64,000 nt of DNA, taken from NCBI RefSeq assembly GCF_002775205.1, contig NC_036456.1, positions 22,874,968 to 22,938,967 of the forward strand, read 5' to 3'. The notes beneath the pieces were generated by a model, which was not told where the DNA came from, made no database searches, and worked only from the letters and a program-made list of their open reading frames with translations. This document shows positions 1 to 11,261 of this stretch, one piece after another. The stretch comes from Xiphophorus maculatus. Taxonomy: Eukaryota > Chordata > Actinopteri > Cyprinodontiformes > Poeciliidae. Numbering within the stretch: the first letter of the stretch is position 1; each line of letters begins with the position of its first letter. The position numbers and the translations under genes were made by a program.

Positions 1-29
1 TTATTGTCTCCGTTTGCATAAACACAACA

Positions 30-2990
30 ATGAAGATCCTGATTCTGTCATTCGTTCACTGTGCCTTGTTGGCTTCAGGCAAAGCTGTTGGTGAGTGTAT
101 GAATTATTATACTCATAAAAACTCAACAAATAATAGTCAGCCTACAATAAATGTTTGTTCAAACCTGGATTTTTATTTTAAATTTATGAAATGACATACT
201 TTTTTGTAGAATATTCACTTAAGTATAATTTCTAATCATCCTTAACTAAAATCATGATGTTAATAAAAAATAATACTCATATTTTGCATTGTGGACAAAG
301 TAAAGTCCAAACTGAATTTGTGTCAAACTGCAGTTCTTCCTAAAGCAGACGCTCTGCAGGGCTTGAAATGGACTAACGCAGCAGGTTAGAGCTTCATGTA
401 TCCTTCAGCAATAAGTTTAGTCTTTCTTCTGATCTTTTCCATTGAAATGACAAAGATTATGAGATTTAAAAACATTTTCATCCACAGAACAGAATTCAGC
501 TCCAAGAGTAACGTTGTGTTTCCTTGTATTGGTTTCAATGATTTATCTTAAAACAAGTAATAAATGCCAAAATTGCATAAGAAATTGTGATAAATATTGT
601 TCTTTTCAAAGCAATTTTAAAGCTTATGTGCAGTATTTTCCTTAATATAATTCACTTATTAGGTTTTCAATACTTGTTTTATTATTATAAAGGCTTTGGA
701 AACTCTGTGTAACTTCATGTTACAAGAAACAAATATACTTTTAACAAGTGATTTACTGGAAAACACACATGTAGAGATGGATGTTATTTATTTCCTCTCC
801 GATTCTTCTGTTTTTCTCCAGTAGAAAGAAAAGTTGGTCCCTGATTATTGAGCACTTGGTCATTATGTTAAAAAAAATACACTGCATATTTATGTTTTAA
901 CAATTGTTCTCATCAGACCAAAAAATATTCTGATAAATAAATAAAACACAACTGGATGTGAAACATTTCACTTTATGAAACAAACAGCTATGAATCTAAT
1001 CAATGCTTAGCAGACTGTTTATATTATTTTCAAATTAGATTAAAAACAAATTGAAGCTCAGACATGGTAGACAGGAAGTGAATGAGGAAGACTGAACATT
1101 ACGGGACAAAATTCAAGTTCTGTGTGATCATATTTATTCTTTATGTTTGCCACGTTTGTTTGAAATTCACATGATGAATGTGAATTCATCTGACTGTGTT
1201 TATGTGTGATGATGTTTGTTTTTGAACAGCAATAAACAACCCAGTCAATAGTTCAAGTCCTTGCTCTTCCGGCTGGTCTGAGTTTAACGGACGCTGCTTC
1301 CGCTTCTTTCCTGTACCGATGAGTTGGGCTTCAGCTCAGGTATTTGTGCTTTACTTTTACATTTTCTTGCACATCCATCCATCCATCCATCCATCTTCTT
1401 CCGCTTATCCGAGGTCGGGTCGCGGGGGTAGCAGCTTCAGAAGGGAGGCCCAGACTTCCCTCTCCCCGGCCACTTCTTCTAGCTCCTCCGGGGGAATCCC
1501 GAGGCGTTCCCAGGCCAGCCGAGAGACATAGTCCCTCCAGCGTGTCCTGGGTCTTCCACGGGGCCTCCTCCCGGTGGGACGTGCCCGGAACACCTCACCA
1601 GGGAGGCGTCCAGGAGGCATCCTGACCAGATGCCCGAGCCACCTCAACTGGCTCCTCTCGATGTGAAGGAGCAGCGGCTCTACTCTGAGTCCCTCCCGGA
1701 TGACTGAGCTTCTCACCCTATCTCTAAGGGAGAGCCCAGCCACCCTACGGAGAAAACCCATTTCGGCCGCTTGTATCCGCGATCTCGTTCTTTCGGTCAT
1801 GACCCAAAGCTCATGACCATAGATGAGGGTGGGAACGTAGATCGACCGGTAAATCGAGAGCTTCGCTTTTTGGCTCAGCTCTCTCTTCACCACGACGGAC
1901 TGGTACAGCGCCCGCTTGACAGCAGACGCTGCGCCAATCCGCCTGTCGATCTCCCGCTCCCTTCTTCCCCCATTCGTGAACAAGATCCCGAGATACTTAA
2001 ACTCCTCCACTTGGGGCAGGACATCCCCCCTGACCCGGAGAAGGCACTCTACCCTTTTCCGGCTCAAGACCATGGCCTCGGATTTGGAGGCACTGATCCC
2101 CATCCCGGCCGCTTCACACTCGGCTGCGAACCGCTCCAGCGAGAGCTGCAGATCACGACCTGATGAAGCCAAAAGGACCACATCGTCTGCGAAAAGCAGA
2201 GATGAGATCCTAAGGCCACCAAATCGGATCCCCTCAACACCTTGGCTGCGCCTAGAAATTCTGTCCATGAAAGTGATGAACAGAACAGAATTTTCTTGCA
2301 CAATTTATCGTTATTCTAATGCTCTGAAACACATTCTCTCTCTGTCTTTTCTCCACACTGCAGAGAAACTGTGTGTCCTTGCAGGCCAGTCTTGCATCCA
2401 TCCATAATATTGATGAGTATCATGAGATTCAAAGGTTGATAAAAGCTTCAACTAATGAGCTTGTAAGAACCTGGATTGGAGGCTCTGATGCACAAGAGGT
2501 AACTTTAGCACTAGGAATTACTTGTTTGGTTTTTTGAGTGAATTGCTGAATTATATTAGTTTTTTATTATCTTTTCTTCCCAGGAAGGCACCTGGTTGTG
2601 GAGTGATGGAAGTCCATTTCACTACACAAACTGGTGTGCTGGAGAGCCCAATAATGGTGCTACCGATCCCAGAGGCGTTCAGCAATGTTTACAAATGAAT
2701 GATAAACGTAAGAGATATTTAACACATCCTTCTCAAAAGAGAACCAAAATGTTGTTATTGACTGAGAAAATATGCTTCACTACGCAAATACACATTTCAT
2801 TAGTGCAGGAGCTTTATTTGATCAGTATGGCCAAATTATTAATAACACTTCGGTTTATGTAATATGTTGATTAATTTTTAATTTATTTGTTTGTTTGTTT
2901 TTTACAGCTGAAAAATGCTGGGATGACTTGTGGTGTAACTTTGCTCTACCATTTGTCTGCGCCAAGAAAATCTGCCCCTGTGCTCACTGA
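30..2990 (+). CDS. L1: secreted C-type lectin, six coding exons, intact
   Basis: Exons 30-90, 334-384, 1230-1339, 2364-2498, 2584-2707 and 2908-2990 join in frame through GT-AG introns (phases 1,1,0,0,1) to a 187-residue protein. Residues 1-18 or so are a signal peptide starting MKILILSF. The second exon gives a short linker or propeptide. The CTLD runs from Cys49: CSSGW, NGRCFRF, MSWASAQ, RNC, TWIGG, GEPNNG and CWDD are all present. The EPN motif lies at 140-142, the type linked to mannose-class Ca2+ sugar binding, while the usual WND is WDD. Two oddities are a longer loop after EPNN (ATDPRGVQQ) and a C-terminal CPCAH tail with two extra cysteines. The start is the first ATG before the hydrophobic stretch; the promoter lies off the window edge. 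A LINE sits in intron 3 but leaves the splice sites alone. The family resembles fish ladderlectin/nattectin-type lectins; the sugar bound is not known. Confidence 0.88.
1374..2289 (-). mobile_element. 5'-truncated RTE/Rex3-like LINE in L1 intron 3
   Basis: The minus strand is open from 2301 to 1405 and reads the C-terminal part of a reverse transcriptase, including LLFADDVVLLAS (palm-domain FADD) and a basic tail with GRRPRGRPRTRW. The 3' end on the minus strand is a GATGG tandem tail (1374-1394 on the plus strand), as described for RTE/Rex3 elements. Both edges carry the same 13-bp target-site duplication, attttcttgcaca, at 1361-1373 and 2290-2302, which fixes the insertion limits. The endonuclease and most of the RT are missing, so this copy is dead on arrival. 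The frame is still open, which fits a recent insertion. Family naming rests on the tail and protein style, not on a search. Confidence 0.85.
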
Positions 2991-3672
2991 AAGGCCTGAT
3001 AAAAACCAAACTGCAAAAGTAGCAGAAGTTACAAATTAGCCACAGGAAATATTCTACTGTTTTGTCTAGAAGACAAAAATTTATGCAAACTACTAAACCC
3101 AGGGTTAGTGGAATTTTAGAAAGTAGCTTCTCTCTAACACCTGAATGTAATGACTGTCAACTCAAACTGTGATTAGATTCCTGTGTGATTTGTATTCTTC
3201 CCTACAGCTAAAGGTTTGCTGTTTGTCTATATTCTACCTGAAGAGCTGCATTGCTGCTGAATAATATAATAATTCAGGTGAGAGACTGTGATGTGAATCC
3301 TCTCAGTGGTAACCCTGGAATGAAGAATAGTAACTTTGTCTTCTAGTTAAGACGGTACAAACTGGACAAACTGAGTGGTTGTTTTTCTGTCTACTTCCTG
3401 TCCTCATTCCTGAAAGAAATAAAGTGATAAAAGTGCCCAAAATAAATTTTTATATTGTGTTCACTAAATTCCTTGATGCTAAAAACACCAACAGTATAGG
3501 ATATCTCTTTACCTTTATCTATACATTGTTTCATCAGACTGCTAGGCAACCAGAAGGCTCTTTTTGATATTTTAAAGCTTAATAAAATGTACTGTATTTT
3601 TTATGTGATGAGATGTTAGTGCTGAATTCTAAGGAGAAAATTCATAACTAGGTCAAACTTAGCACTTTGTGT
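2991..3672. other. L1 3' UTR and short intergenic gap
   Basis: This AT-rich stretch follows the L1 stop codon. AATAAA poly(A) signals occur near 3418 and 3583. No other gene or repeat is recognised. It ends where the left arm of the large inverted repeat begins. Confidence 0.5.
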
Positions 3673-3786
3673 CAGTTTAAGTGTTTTAGTCCAACAGAAA
3701 ACCTCTGAACATAAAAAGCCCCAGGAAGTGTTTGCTAAAAACACGTCTTCCTACTACGTAAGATTAACTTTGATTTTTTCAAGTAA

Positions 3787-4722
3787 AAATACAAAGAACT
3801 TCTAAAAACATGATTTTTTAAGTGTCACTCCAATTTCTTTTCCATATACAGATATTTTTTGAGACTGTGTCCCTCAAACTAGAACTGTAAGAGTTTACGA
3901 TCCTGGAAAACAGGACATGATTGCTTCAGGGCACCAGGGAACAAACTGGAGTGGCACCACACTACAAAATGTGACCAAAGCTCAACAACAACCAGATTCA
4001 AGTCATAAAACACACATAATAGCAACTCTACAACATAATCTTTGATTTTACTGGATCATTATCTAGTTTTTAAACATCCAAACTCTTCAAGGTGCTGTCG
4101 GATCTTGGGCAACAAGATGCATTTAGTTCAGTGTCTATGTTGCAGATGATATTCAGAAGAGATGCTTTTTTGTATTGATTGATTTAGTGCGTCTGCACAT
4201 AGTATAGCCATATATATATATATTGAATTGTAATCTGTCAAAATGATGGATAAGCTTCAGATTTTTCCGTCAATTAAAAAAATTACCGGTCAAATGCAGA
4301 AAATGTTCCATTAATGCCACACCTGGTACATAAGTGTTTTGTAAAATATTTTAAAATAGTTTTTATACTCAGAACACACAAATACACTGTAACAAATAGG
4401 TTTTATTTTTTCTACAAAAACAATGTACACACTGTACCTCCCAACCAACACAACGATGCACATACAGTGATCTAAATACAAGACAGAAGAATTTATTGTA
4501 CAGCTAAAGCAAAAAAACTATTCTGGATCCTCTGTTTCAGACTGGCCACATCCCGAATCCCAGTTTATTGTTCCTATAACTGCTACCTTCAAAATTCTTA
4601 TCCAATGCACTAAAGAACAGAATCTATCATCTGAATAGCTTAAATATATTTGCTGCACCAGTAGAGGGCACATCTGTTTGAGTAGTTCAACGGTCAGCGC
4701 TCTCTTCAAAGCAGCAAGTTAT
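3787..4722. other. About 0.94-kb segment present only in the left arm
   Basis: The two arms align on both sides of this block: left 3675-3785 pairs with right about 18968-19080, and left from 4723 pairs with right up to about 18956. The right arm joins the flanks directly. It is therefore an insertion on the left or a deletion on the right. A (TA)n stretch lies near 4208. No terminal repeats, coding domain or known family is recognised. Confidence 0.7.
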
Positions 4723-5258
4723 TTTTGCCCTTTTTCAAATAAAATTTGTCTATAACAGCCAAACCAATTTTACCCATCCTTAACGTTACCTTTTTCTTTT
4801 CTTGTAAAAACTATAGGAGTAAAACTAAAGAATTCAAACAGAGTTTCTTGGTTTAGTCCACCCCAGCTACAGAACCGGTCCATGTTTTGTGTAAAGGTTT
4901 AACTCAACCTTCAATTCGTACCAGATTGATAGTATTAGCCTCACAATGCCACTTTTCATGAGTCTTTTTTTTACAAACACATTTAAATTCAAAACCTAAA
5001 ATTTGCAAGATTTATTTGATTGGAAGTGTAGAAGTTAGTAGAAAAGACTAAATGTGCCTCAAACCTTTTACAGTGTTTGCTTATTGTGTTATGGTTCCAT
5101 AATGTAAAGCACTTTGATCAGAATTGTTGCTAAAAGGTATAATACAATTAAAGTTAACTTGGCAAAGCTGCAGCTGAGAACCCAGACTGCTTAAACTAAT
5201 AAAACATTTTACACACCAAACAAAAACACATCCAGACCAGCATATTTTGATGCCTGCT

Positions 5259-5264
5259 GTTTAA
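5259..5264 (-). terminator. Poly(A) signal of L2
   Basis: TTTAAT on the plus strand reads ATTAAA on the minus strand, about 200 bases past the L2 stop codon. The same hexamer stands at the matching place after L3 (17729-17734). Confidence 0.5.
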
Positions 5265-5460
5265 TTTTGCAAAGAACAAGAATGAAAATTTAATCAAGAA
5301 AGTACATAAAGCTGTTAATTTACAATACATTTGGTCTGATCAAATGAAAAGCAAGACAGAGTTCCTCTGTTGATGTGCTGCGCCGCCACATCTTTCAAGC
5401 AGCATAGATAGAAAATAAAAAGATGTAGAAGCTTCTTCATGTCATCAGCTCAGCCCAGTT

Positions 5461-7723
5461 TCAGTTTTTAGAAACGCAGACAGACGGTAGCTTGACCGTA
5501 CATCCGTAATCGTCCCAGCACTTTTCTCCTGGAAGTGAGAAAGACAGAAAAGCGTTTTATACCAAAAAAGCTTGAAGCTTTTCAAAGGTCACAGCAGTAT
5601 TCAGATTGGAAGATAAAACATATCTTTACTTATTTTATGTTTTTGCATGTGATCAGACATCTATCAGGAGTGACTTAATCATTGCTTAAAAGAAAGAACA
5701 CTTTTACCTGAGTGATTCATTTGCAAGCAGTGCTGGCGCCTACCAGCATTGTTTGGTTCTCCAGGACACCAGTTTGTAAATGTCATCAGCGTCCCATCGG
5801 TCCAAGACCAATTACCTTCCTGCAAGACGCATCATGAGATAAACTCCTAGAATCTGTGTTGAGTAGGTTTTGATGAATAGAGTAATATTGGGTAATGCTA
5901 ACCTCAGCAGCATCAGAGCCACCGATCCATGTTTCCTTCAACTCATGTGTGACACGCCTAATGACTGACTGGATGTCATAGTAGTCTTCAGAACTGTGCA
6001 CAGATGCAAGGTTTCCTCCCATGGAAATGCAATTTCTCTGCCAATCAATCAGAAAAAAGAAAGAAAAGTTGACTGGAAAAACAATTGTGAATGAAATAAT
6101 CTACTTTTTATTTAGAAGGACGCAAAATGTGAAGGAAGTTTCATGTTCATAAAGATGAATCATTGTCCAGTTATACCTCAGCTTTAGCCCAAGTCATACG
6201 GCTTGGAACATATTTGAAACAGCGTCCATTTATTAGATTCCAGCCATTACGGCATTCAGTTTTCAATCCACTGATCTCTGTGGGAAAAAATATAACAAAC
6301 ATTATCTGTTACACCATTTCACCTAACAGTGAATATAGCCCCGAAAAATATCAACTAAAAGTTGTAACTGTAGATGTTTGAGATATAAAAAGGCTTTTTT
6401 GGTCAGCTAAGGTTCGACTAGGTGTAACTAAATCATTAATGGAAAGTGCACCAACAATATAGAAAAAGGAACTCTCTGAGTCTCAGGAAAAATAAATGAT
6501 AGAGATTTTTAATGTTAAAAATGACATTAATTGTCTTAAGTCAAATCATTTTAATTGCACAACTCTGTCTGGTGAGGGACTTTGCTCTCTGGTGCCACAC
6601 AAACCACCTGGAACTCAACACCGCTAAGACGAAGGAGCTGGTTATAGACTTTGGGAGGTCCAGACCAAAGCCGAGACCAGTCGCATTAGAGGGAACTGAG
6701 GTTGAGGTCGTGGACGCTTACAAATACCTCGGGCTGTGGCTGGACAGTAAACTGGATTGGTCAAAACACACTAGCCACCTGTATGGGAAAGTGCAGAGCA
6801 GGATGTACTTCCTGAGGAGACTGTGGTCCTTTAACATGTGCAGCAAACTGCTCTGGATGTTCTACCAGTCTGTGATTGCCAGTGTCCTCTTCTACACCGT
6901 GGTGTGCTGGGGAGGCAGCATATCCAAGAAGGACACGTCCAGACTGGACAAACTGACCAGGCGTGCCGGCTCTGTGGTCGGCATGAAGCTGGACTCTCTG
7001 GTGACGGTGGCAGAGGCGAGGACACTGAACAAACTGCTGGACATCATGAACGATAGCAGCCACCCTCTACACGCCGTCATCAGCAGCCAGAGGAGCCTGT
7101 TCAGTGACAGACTGCTGCTTCCCAAGTGCCGGACCAATAGATATAAGAACTCTTTTGTCCCCCATGCCTTCAGACTGTACAATTCCTCACTGGGGGGGGG
7201 GGGGGGGGGGTGACACAGGACAGAGGGTGGAAGGAGTAGTGACCCCTTGTATTTTTCTCCATACTTATCAGGTCAAACCACATAGTGCAATACGATATCA
7301 CTGGTCAATCTATCCGCCAAAGTCTTATTTTATTTTATTTTTTTTTGTTGTATTTATATTTACTTATATTCTTATATTCTATATTCTTATTCCTTGTTTC
7401 TTACATAATTTAAGGTTTTTCTTGCATAATTTAAGGTTTTGGTTACTCACATTTGGTGTGTACCTTAGTATTTAATTTGTATTTTATATTCTTTTGCACT
7501 TTACTTACTGTGTGTTATCTTTGTTTTTTGCCTGGGAGCTGCTGGTAACTTCAATTTCCTGAGGGAGTCTTCCCAAAGGATCAATAAAGTACAAGTCTAA
7601 GTCTAAGTCTAAGTCTAACTAGAAGGATTCTTGCTTTTCACACTTCCTGATAAAATACTCACCGTTAATGCTGCTCAGAAGCATCAAACCGCAGAGAACC
7701 AAAGGCAGAGTCAGGATCCTCAT
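5461..7723 (-). CDS. L2: secreted C-type lectin in left arm, intact
   Basis: Coding exons on the minus strand are 7663-7723, 6177-6277, 5903-6037, 5708-5819 and 5461-5528. They splice in frame (phases 1,0,0,1) to 158 residues. The signal peptide starts MRILTLPLVLCG. The CTLD shows CRNGW, NGRCFKY, RMTWAKAE, RNCISM, TWIGG, NWCPGEPNN and CWDD, and ends in VCVSKN. EPN is at 120-122. An untranslated first exon lies near 7846-7885 behind a TATA box and an interferon-response-like motif. It is the inverted twin of L3, with 10 residue differences, six of them in the fifth exon. The LINE at 6565-7616 sits in the intron after the signal exon. That exon's donor is a good GTGAGT here, while L3 has GTTTGT. 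Confidence 0.9.
6565..7616 (+). mobile_element. 5'-truncated CR1/L2-type LINE in L2 intron, private to left arm
   Basis: The plus-strand frame at 6512-7213 encodes the C-terminal part of a non-LTR reverse transcriptase (LNTAKTKELVIDF, DAYKYLGLWLDSKLDW, FYTVVCWGGS). The frame stops in a run of 19 G at 7192-7210. The 3' end reads AATTTCCTGAGGGA, then AATAAAGTA, then a (AAGTCT)n tail, as in fish L2/Rex1-type LINEs. The right arm lacks it: the matching DNA near 16390 joins the flanks directly. A 4-bp aact flanks both ends (6561-6564 and 7617-7620). The exact family (L2 or Rex1/Babar) is not settled. Confidence 0.8.
7192..7210. repeat. Run of 19 G
   Basis: This is an uninterrupted G homopolymer inside the LINE of the left arm, at the point where its reading frame ends. 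It could be a real slippage tract or a sequencing-length error. Confidence 0.9.
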
Positions 7724-7898
7724 GACTGCAGGTTTCTGATAGATAATTATCACCTTCTGTAAAAATAAACATACAAAATCAAAGTACAACCAAGAACCAG
7801 AAGGTTAAGCAAAAAGGGCTTGTAGAAAAGAATCAGCTTCTTACTTTCAGCTCTGAATCAGGAAATTTCAGGTCAGATACAGGAACGGTAAATCAGCT

Positions 7899-7904
7899 TT
7901 TATA
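7899..7904 (-). promoter_or_regulatory. TATA box of L2
   Basis: TTTATA on the plus strand reads TATAAA toward L2. It lies just upstream of the untranslated first exon (donor near 7845) and matches the box at 16100-16105 in front of L3. Confidence 0.7.
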
Positions 7905-7938
7905 GACACATTTATCTTAACATCACATCTAAAAGGAG

Positions 7939-7949
7939 GAAACCGAAAC
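7939..7949 (-). promoter_or_regulatory. ISRE/IRF-like element of L2
   Basis: GAAACCGAAAC fits the GAAANNGAAAC core of interferon-stimulated response elements. It lies about 35 bases upstream of the TATA box. The same 11 bases stand in front of L3. Function is inferred from the match and position. Confidence 0.55.
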
Positions 7950-8439
7950 ATTAAAGGGGCGGCCATATGCAGACTGTGTACTGTGAGCTAATAATGCAGC
8001 AACTCAACAATCACTATTGCAACATGAAGTATTTTGTTTCTTCCTCAGAGAGCAAATTTATAACTTAAATTAGTTCTAACTTAATGAGAAAAAACATTCC
8101 TGTTTTTCTAACTTGAAAAAGTCTGTTATTATTATTATTCATGCACATGTACACAGTTGTTGGTAACCTCAATTTATGAAACACTGAAAGAGTAAAAATC
8201 CCACAACAGTCATGGATATAAGCCAACTAAAGTTATGGTAGATTAAAAAAGTACTAAAAATGAACCAACGACAATCAGGCGTTGCTTCTGAAATGCAGTT
8301 CAACAGAATCATTTTAAAAAATCAATGAAACAAACGATGGTAGTGTAACTTAATACAAATCAAATGATTTCTGTAACGGTACACAGGTAGTCGGGCCAAA
8401 CTGCTGTCAAGTTTGAAGTTTGTTTTCTCCAGGTGACAT

Positions 8440-9030
8440 GTTTCTGTTCGTCCACAGATGTTACAGAATAATTCAATATTTTGCTTTTAGCCAATGTTGG
8501 GTGTTTTTAGCTGCATGTTTAGGTCGTTATCCTGTTGAAAGGCCTATGATTGCGATGGAGGACAAGTGTTCTGACACCAGGCAGAACATTTCTCTCCAAA
8601 ATTGCCTTTTATAGTCTTAAGATTTGATTGTGTCCAGAAGAGATTAAAGATGCAGCAAAGCAGCCCAGAACATAGCCAAGACTCCTCCATGTTTCTCAAT
8701 GGGAAAGAGTTTTTTCCTGGTCTGCTTCATTTTGAGATTGGGATGATAAAGTTTTGTTTCATCTGACCAAAGGACATTCTCCCAGAAGTTTTGTGGCTTG
8801 TCAATATGCATTGTGGAAAATTCCAGGCCTGCTTCCTTTATGTTTTGCATTCCTACTTGGTTATCTGCCATGAAGTCCACTTTGGCTCAAACAACGACAG
8901 ATGGTGCAACTGGGAGCTGATGTACATTGATCTTGAAGTTCAAATTTAATTTCTTTGGCATTTTTTCTGGGCTCTTTAGTTACCATTCACATAATCCCTT
9001 CGAACTGTCCATCATTGTTCATCTTAGATT
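8440..9030 (-). pseudogene. Decayed Tc1/mariner-like transposase, left arm
   Basis: The minus strand encodes broken pieces of a Tc1-type transposase. A fragment near 8644-8880 reads KPQNFWENVLWSDET, and the KHGG.LAMFWA stretch follows. Nearer 8540-8460 the complement holds the QQDN..KH-like region. Stops and frameshifts separate the pieces. The right arm carries the same remnant (15000-15560), so insertion and decay began before the inverted duplication. Confidence 0.65.
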
Positions 9031-9104
9031 CATTTTCTTATTTCCCTCCTTGCTCTCCCTCTCTCTCTCTCTGCTCTTTGGCTAATGAGTATTTGACTTG
9101 AGTG

Positions 9105-10395
9105 CACATCCTTAAATGGAAATGTTTTATTTGACCCAAAGGAGGAGATAATGAACAATACAGAAACGTTTCGCATGCATTGTGCAAAAGTGCTAAAATA
9201 TTTAATAAGCAAAAAAGTTACCCAATACTCTAGCGGGTGTGAAACGTACTTCTCTTTTGTGAGATCCTCTTTTTGTTTTGTGAAATGCTTTTTCCAGGCA
9301 TGGACTTGAGCTTTGTCCAGAACACGACCACTAACCCCATGTGAACAAAAGGCCAGAGCACCGTTGTCCCAATGTCTACGGAGCTTACAGCAAAACACAT
9401 TTTGATAGTTGTTAGGAAAAAAGCATGCTGCTAGTGCTAATCTTGAACTGAAATGCTACTTGTGTTTTGATCCTCTTACATAATTTAATATATATGTAGT
9501 TTCATCTTAGGGGGCAAACAAAGCAGCTGAGACTTTCTTTATAACTAGAGGAACCTGCATGCCCCCTGTCATATTATCTGCTGCTGTTTTCTACAGGAAC
9601 TTGTAAAAGTGTTCATGCCCCTTAAACTTATTCATATTTTTTCATGTGACAAAACAAAGACTTTTTTGTTCTCCACATTTATGCACATATTTCTTAATTT
9701 ACATTTTATGAAACCGCACATTTTTTATCTGTATTGTGTTATCTGCTCTTAACATAAAAAATTTTGCTGCACTGTTTCTATTATTTTTATTTTTTATTTT
9801 TATGTCAATATGTATGCTTCCACTTATCTTTCTTTTGCTCCTGTGCCACCTGAATTTCAAAGTAGTGAGAAAAATAAGATTATCTCCATTCTTTTCTTTT
9901 TTTAAATCTTACATATATCAGCAATAATACTATCATTATATTATGATTGCTGCTTATAAAGTTATGTTCACAACATCATCATTCTATATTTTGCATCAAC
10001 ATTTGTTCCAATCATAAAATGCTCGTGTTCAACAGAAGCGTCTAGCATTATTAGGTCTTTTGTAAATTTGGCTAAAAGAGTTTTTCCTCACATTTTATCA
10101 GTCAGTTTGCATGTAATTCCTTAAACAGAATTATTTTTACTTGACTCACAGGAGGAAGTAATGAACAAGACAGAAATGTTGCACATACATTGCACAATAG
10201 CTTTGGTACCATGCAGTAGTTAATAAACTAACACGCATGCACACACTCCTCTTTTGTTTGGTCCTGTGTCTGTTTTGTGAAATGCTTTTACCCAGATGTG
10301 GACGTGGACACCATGGATGCCAAAGGCCACAACACTGTTGACCTGATATCTGTGTATCTTGCAAAAAACCCCAACATTTTAGTAGTTGTTGTTCT
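9105..10395. other. AT-rich arm DNA with two diverged direct repeats
   Basis: Segments 9105-9415 and 10130-10395 are diverged direct copies. Shared landmarks are TTGAC.CA.AGGAGGA.ATAATGAACAA, TTTTGTGAAATGCTTTT and ATTTTAGTAGTTGTT-like ends. They flank about 0.7 kb of AT-rich DNA. The pair exists in both arms. They could be old terminal repeats of an element or a local duplication. No coding domain is recognised; short open frames shared with the right arm reflect only the duplication. Confidence 0.4.
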
Positions 10396-10858
10396 TGACT
10401 TCTCTAAAGTATCAGAACTAGGGCTCACTAAGCCTCACTCATCTCAGTTTGCCTTAGTCATGTTTGGTTTCATAGCAATGAACCCACATTTACGGTCATT
10501 GTGACTCGATGTTTTACATAAAGGCTTTCTCTGCTGATCTAAACTACCGGAGCCTGTGACATATTTCTACAATCTAAATTGGTGATTAATTAAATAACTA
10601 AATTTAATTAATGTACTTCCAATAATACCTTTTTCTTGGCTCAGCTTCTTCCCGTACATCTGTGTGGATTATTAATGTTTCATCCCATCAGATTTCAGTC
10701 TCTATGTGCTTTAGGGCCCAAATATGTGGCATTAATGTAGAGTCACATATTTTGCCACATGATGGGTTCAGGTTAGGATTAGGGGCGAAATCCATCATGT
10801 CTGCAGAGATGATAGCATTTCCCAGAAGATCCTATGATTGCAGAGGTCCTAGAAGACA

Positions 10859-10981
10859 TTTGACCTCTGCTAAGTCAAACCTCATTGACCTAGAAGAGGT
10901 TTGACCTCTGCTAAGTCAAACCTCATTGACCTAGCAGACGTTTGACCTCTGCTAAGTCAAACCTCATTGACTTAGCAGAGC
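10859..10981. repeat. Three-copy 41-bp tandem repeat, left arm only
   Basis: Units start at 10859, 10900 and 10941, each opening tttgacctctgctaagtcaa, with few differences. Each unit holds the inverted pair CTCTGCTAAGTCAA / TTGACTTAGCAGAG in part. The right arm has a single equivalent (about 13103-13160), so copy number changed after the arms separated. Confidence 0.85.
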
Positions 10982-11261
10982 ATGCTTTTTGAATCATTTA
11001 TTAATCAATAAGCAGTCTGCTGTATCTTTTATCTCCATGTCCAAGTGTCAGTAATTGTTCACTTATAGTCACCTTCATTTTGACTGTATGTCAAAATGGC
11101 TTTGAAGATGATTAAAACATTTTTCAGAATATCTCATTTATTTTTGGCAATACCAATGTGCATAATTGGATTAGATTATAATCTCACTACAGTGAGATGC
11201 AATGTAAAAATGATTTAAATTTGTAAGTACTTTCAATACCTATGTAATTTTAAAAGCACAT

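Larger units (their letters stand above)
3673..11261. repeat. Left arm of large inverted repeat
   Basis: This arm is the reverse complement of 12826-19081, with scattered substitutions and a few large indels. The outer limit is set by gtttaagtgttttagtcca near 3677 against its complement near 19075. The inner limit is set by aatacctatgtaatttt near 11237 against its complement near 12845. Contents from outside in: a left-only segment (about 3787-4722), lectin L2, its promoter, a decayed Tc1-like transposase, unassigned AT-rich DNA, and a 41-bp tandem array. A CR1/L2-type LINE (6565-7616) is private to this arm. Confidence 0.93.

Noticed and set aside
6761-7182. Several minus-strand frames over the CR1/L2-type LINE
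   Set aside because: They are shadows of the reverse-transcriptase frame on the plus strand.
10859-10981. CRISPR-like array
   Set aside because: Units are contiguous 41-bp tandem copies with no spacers, in a vertebrate genome.
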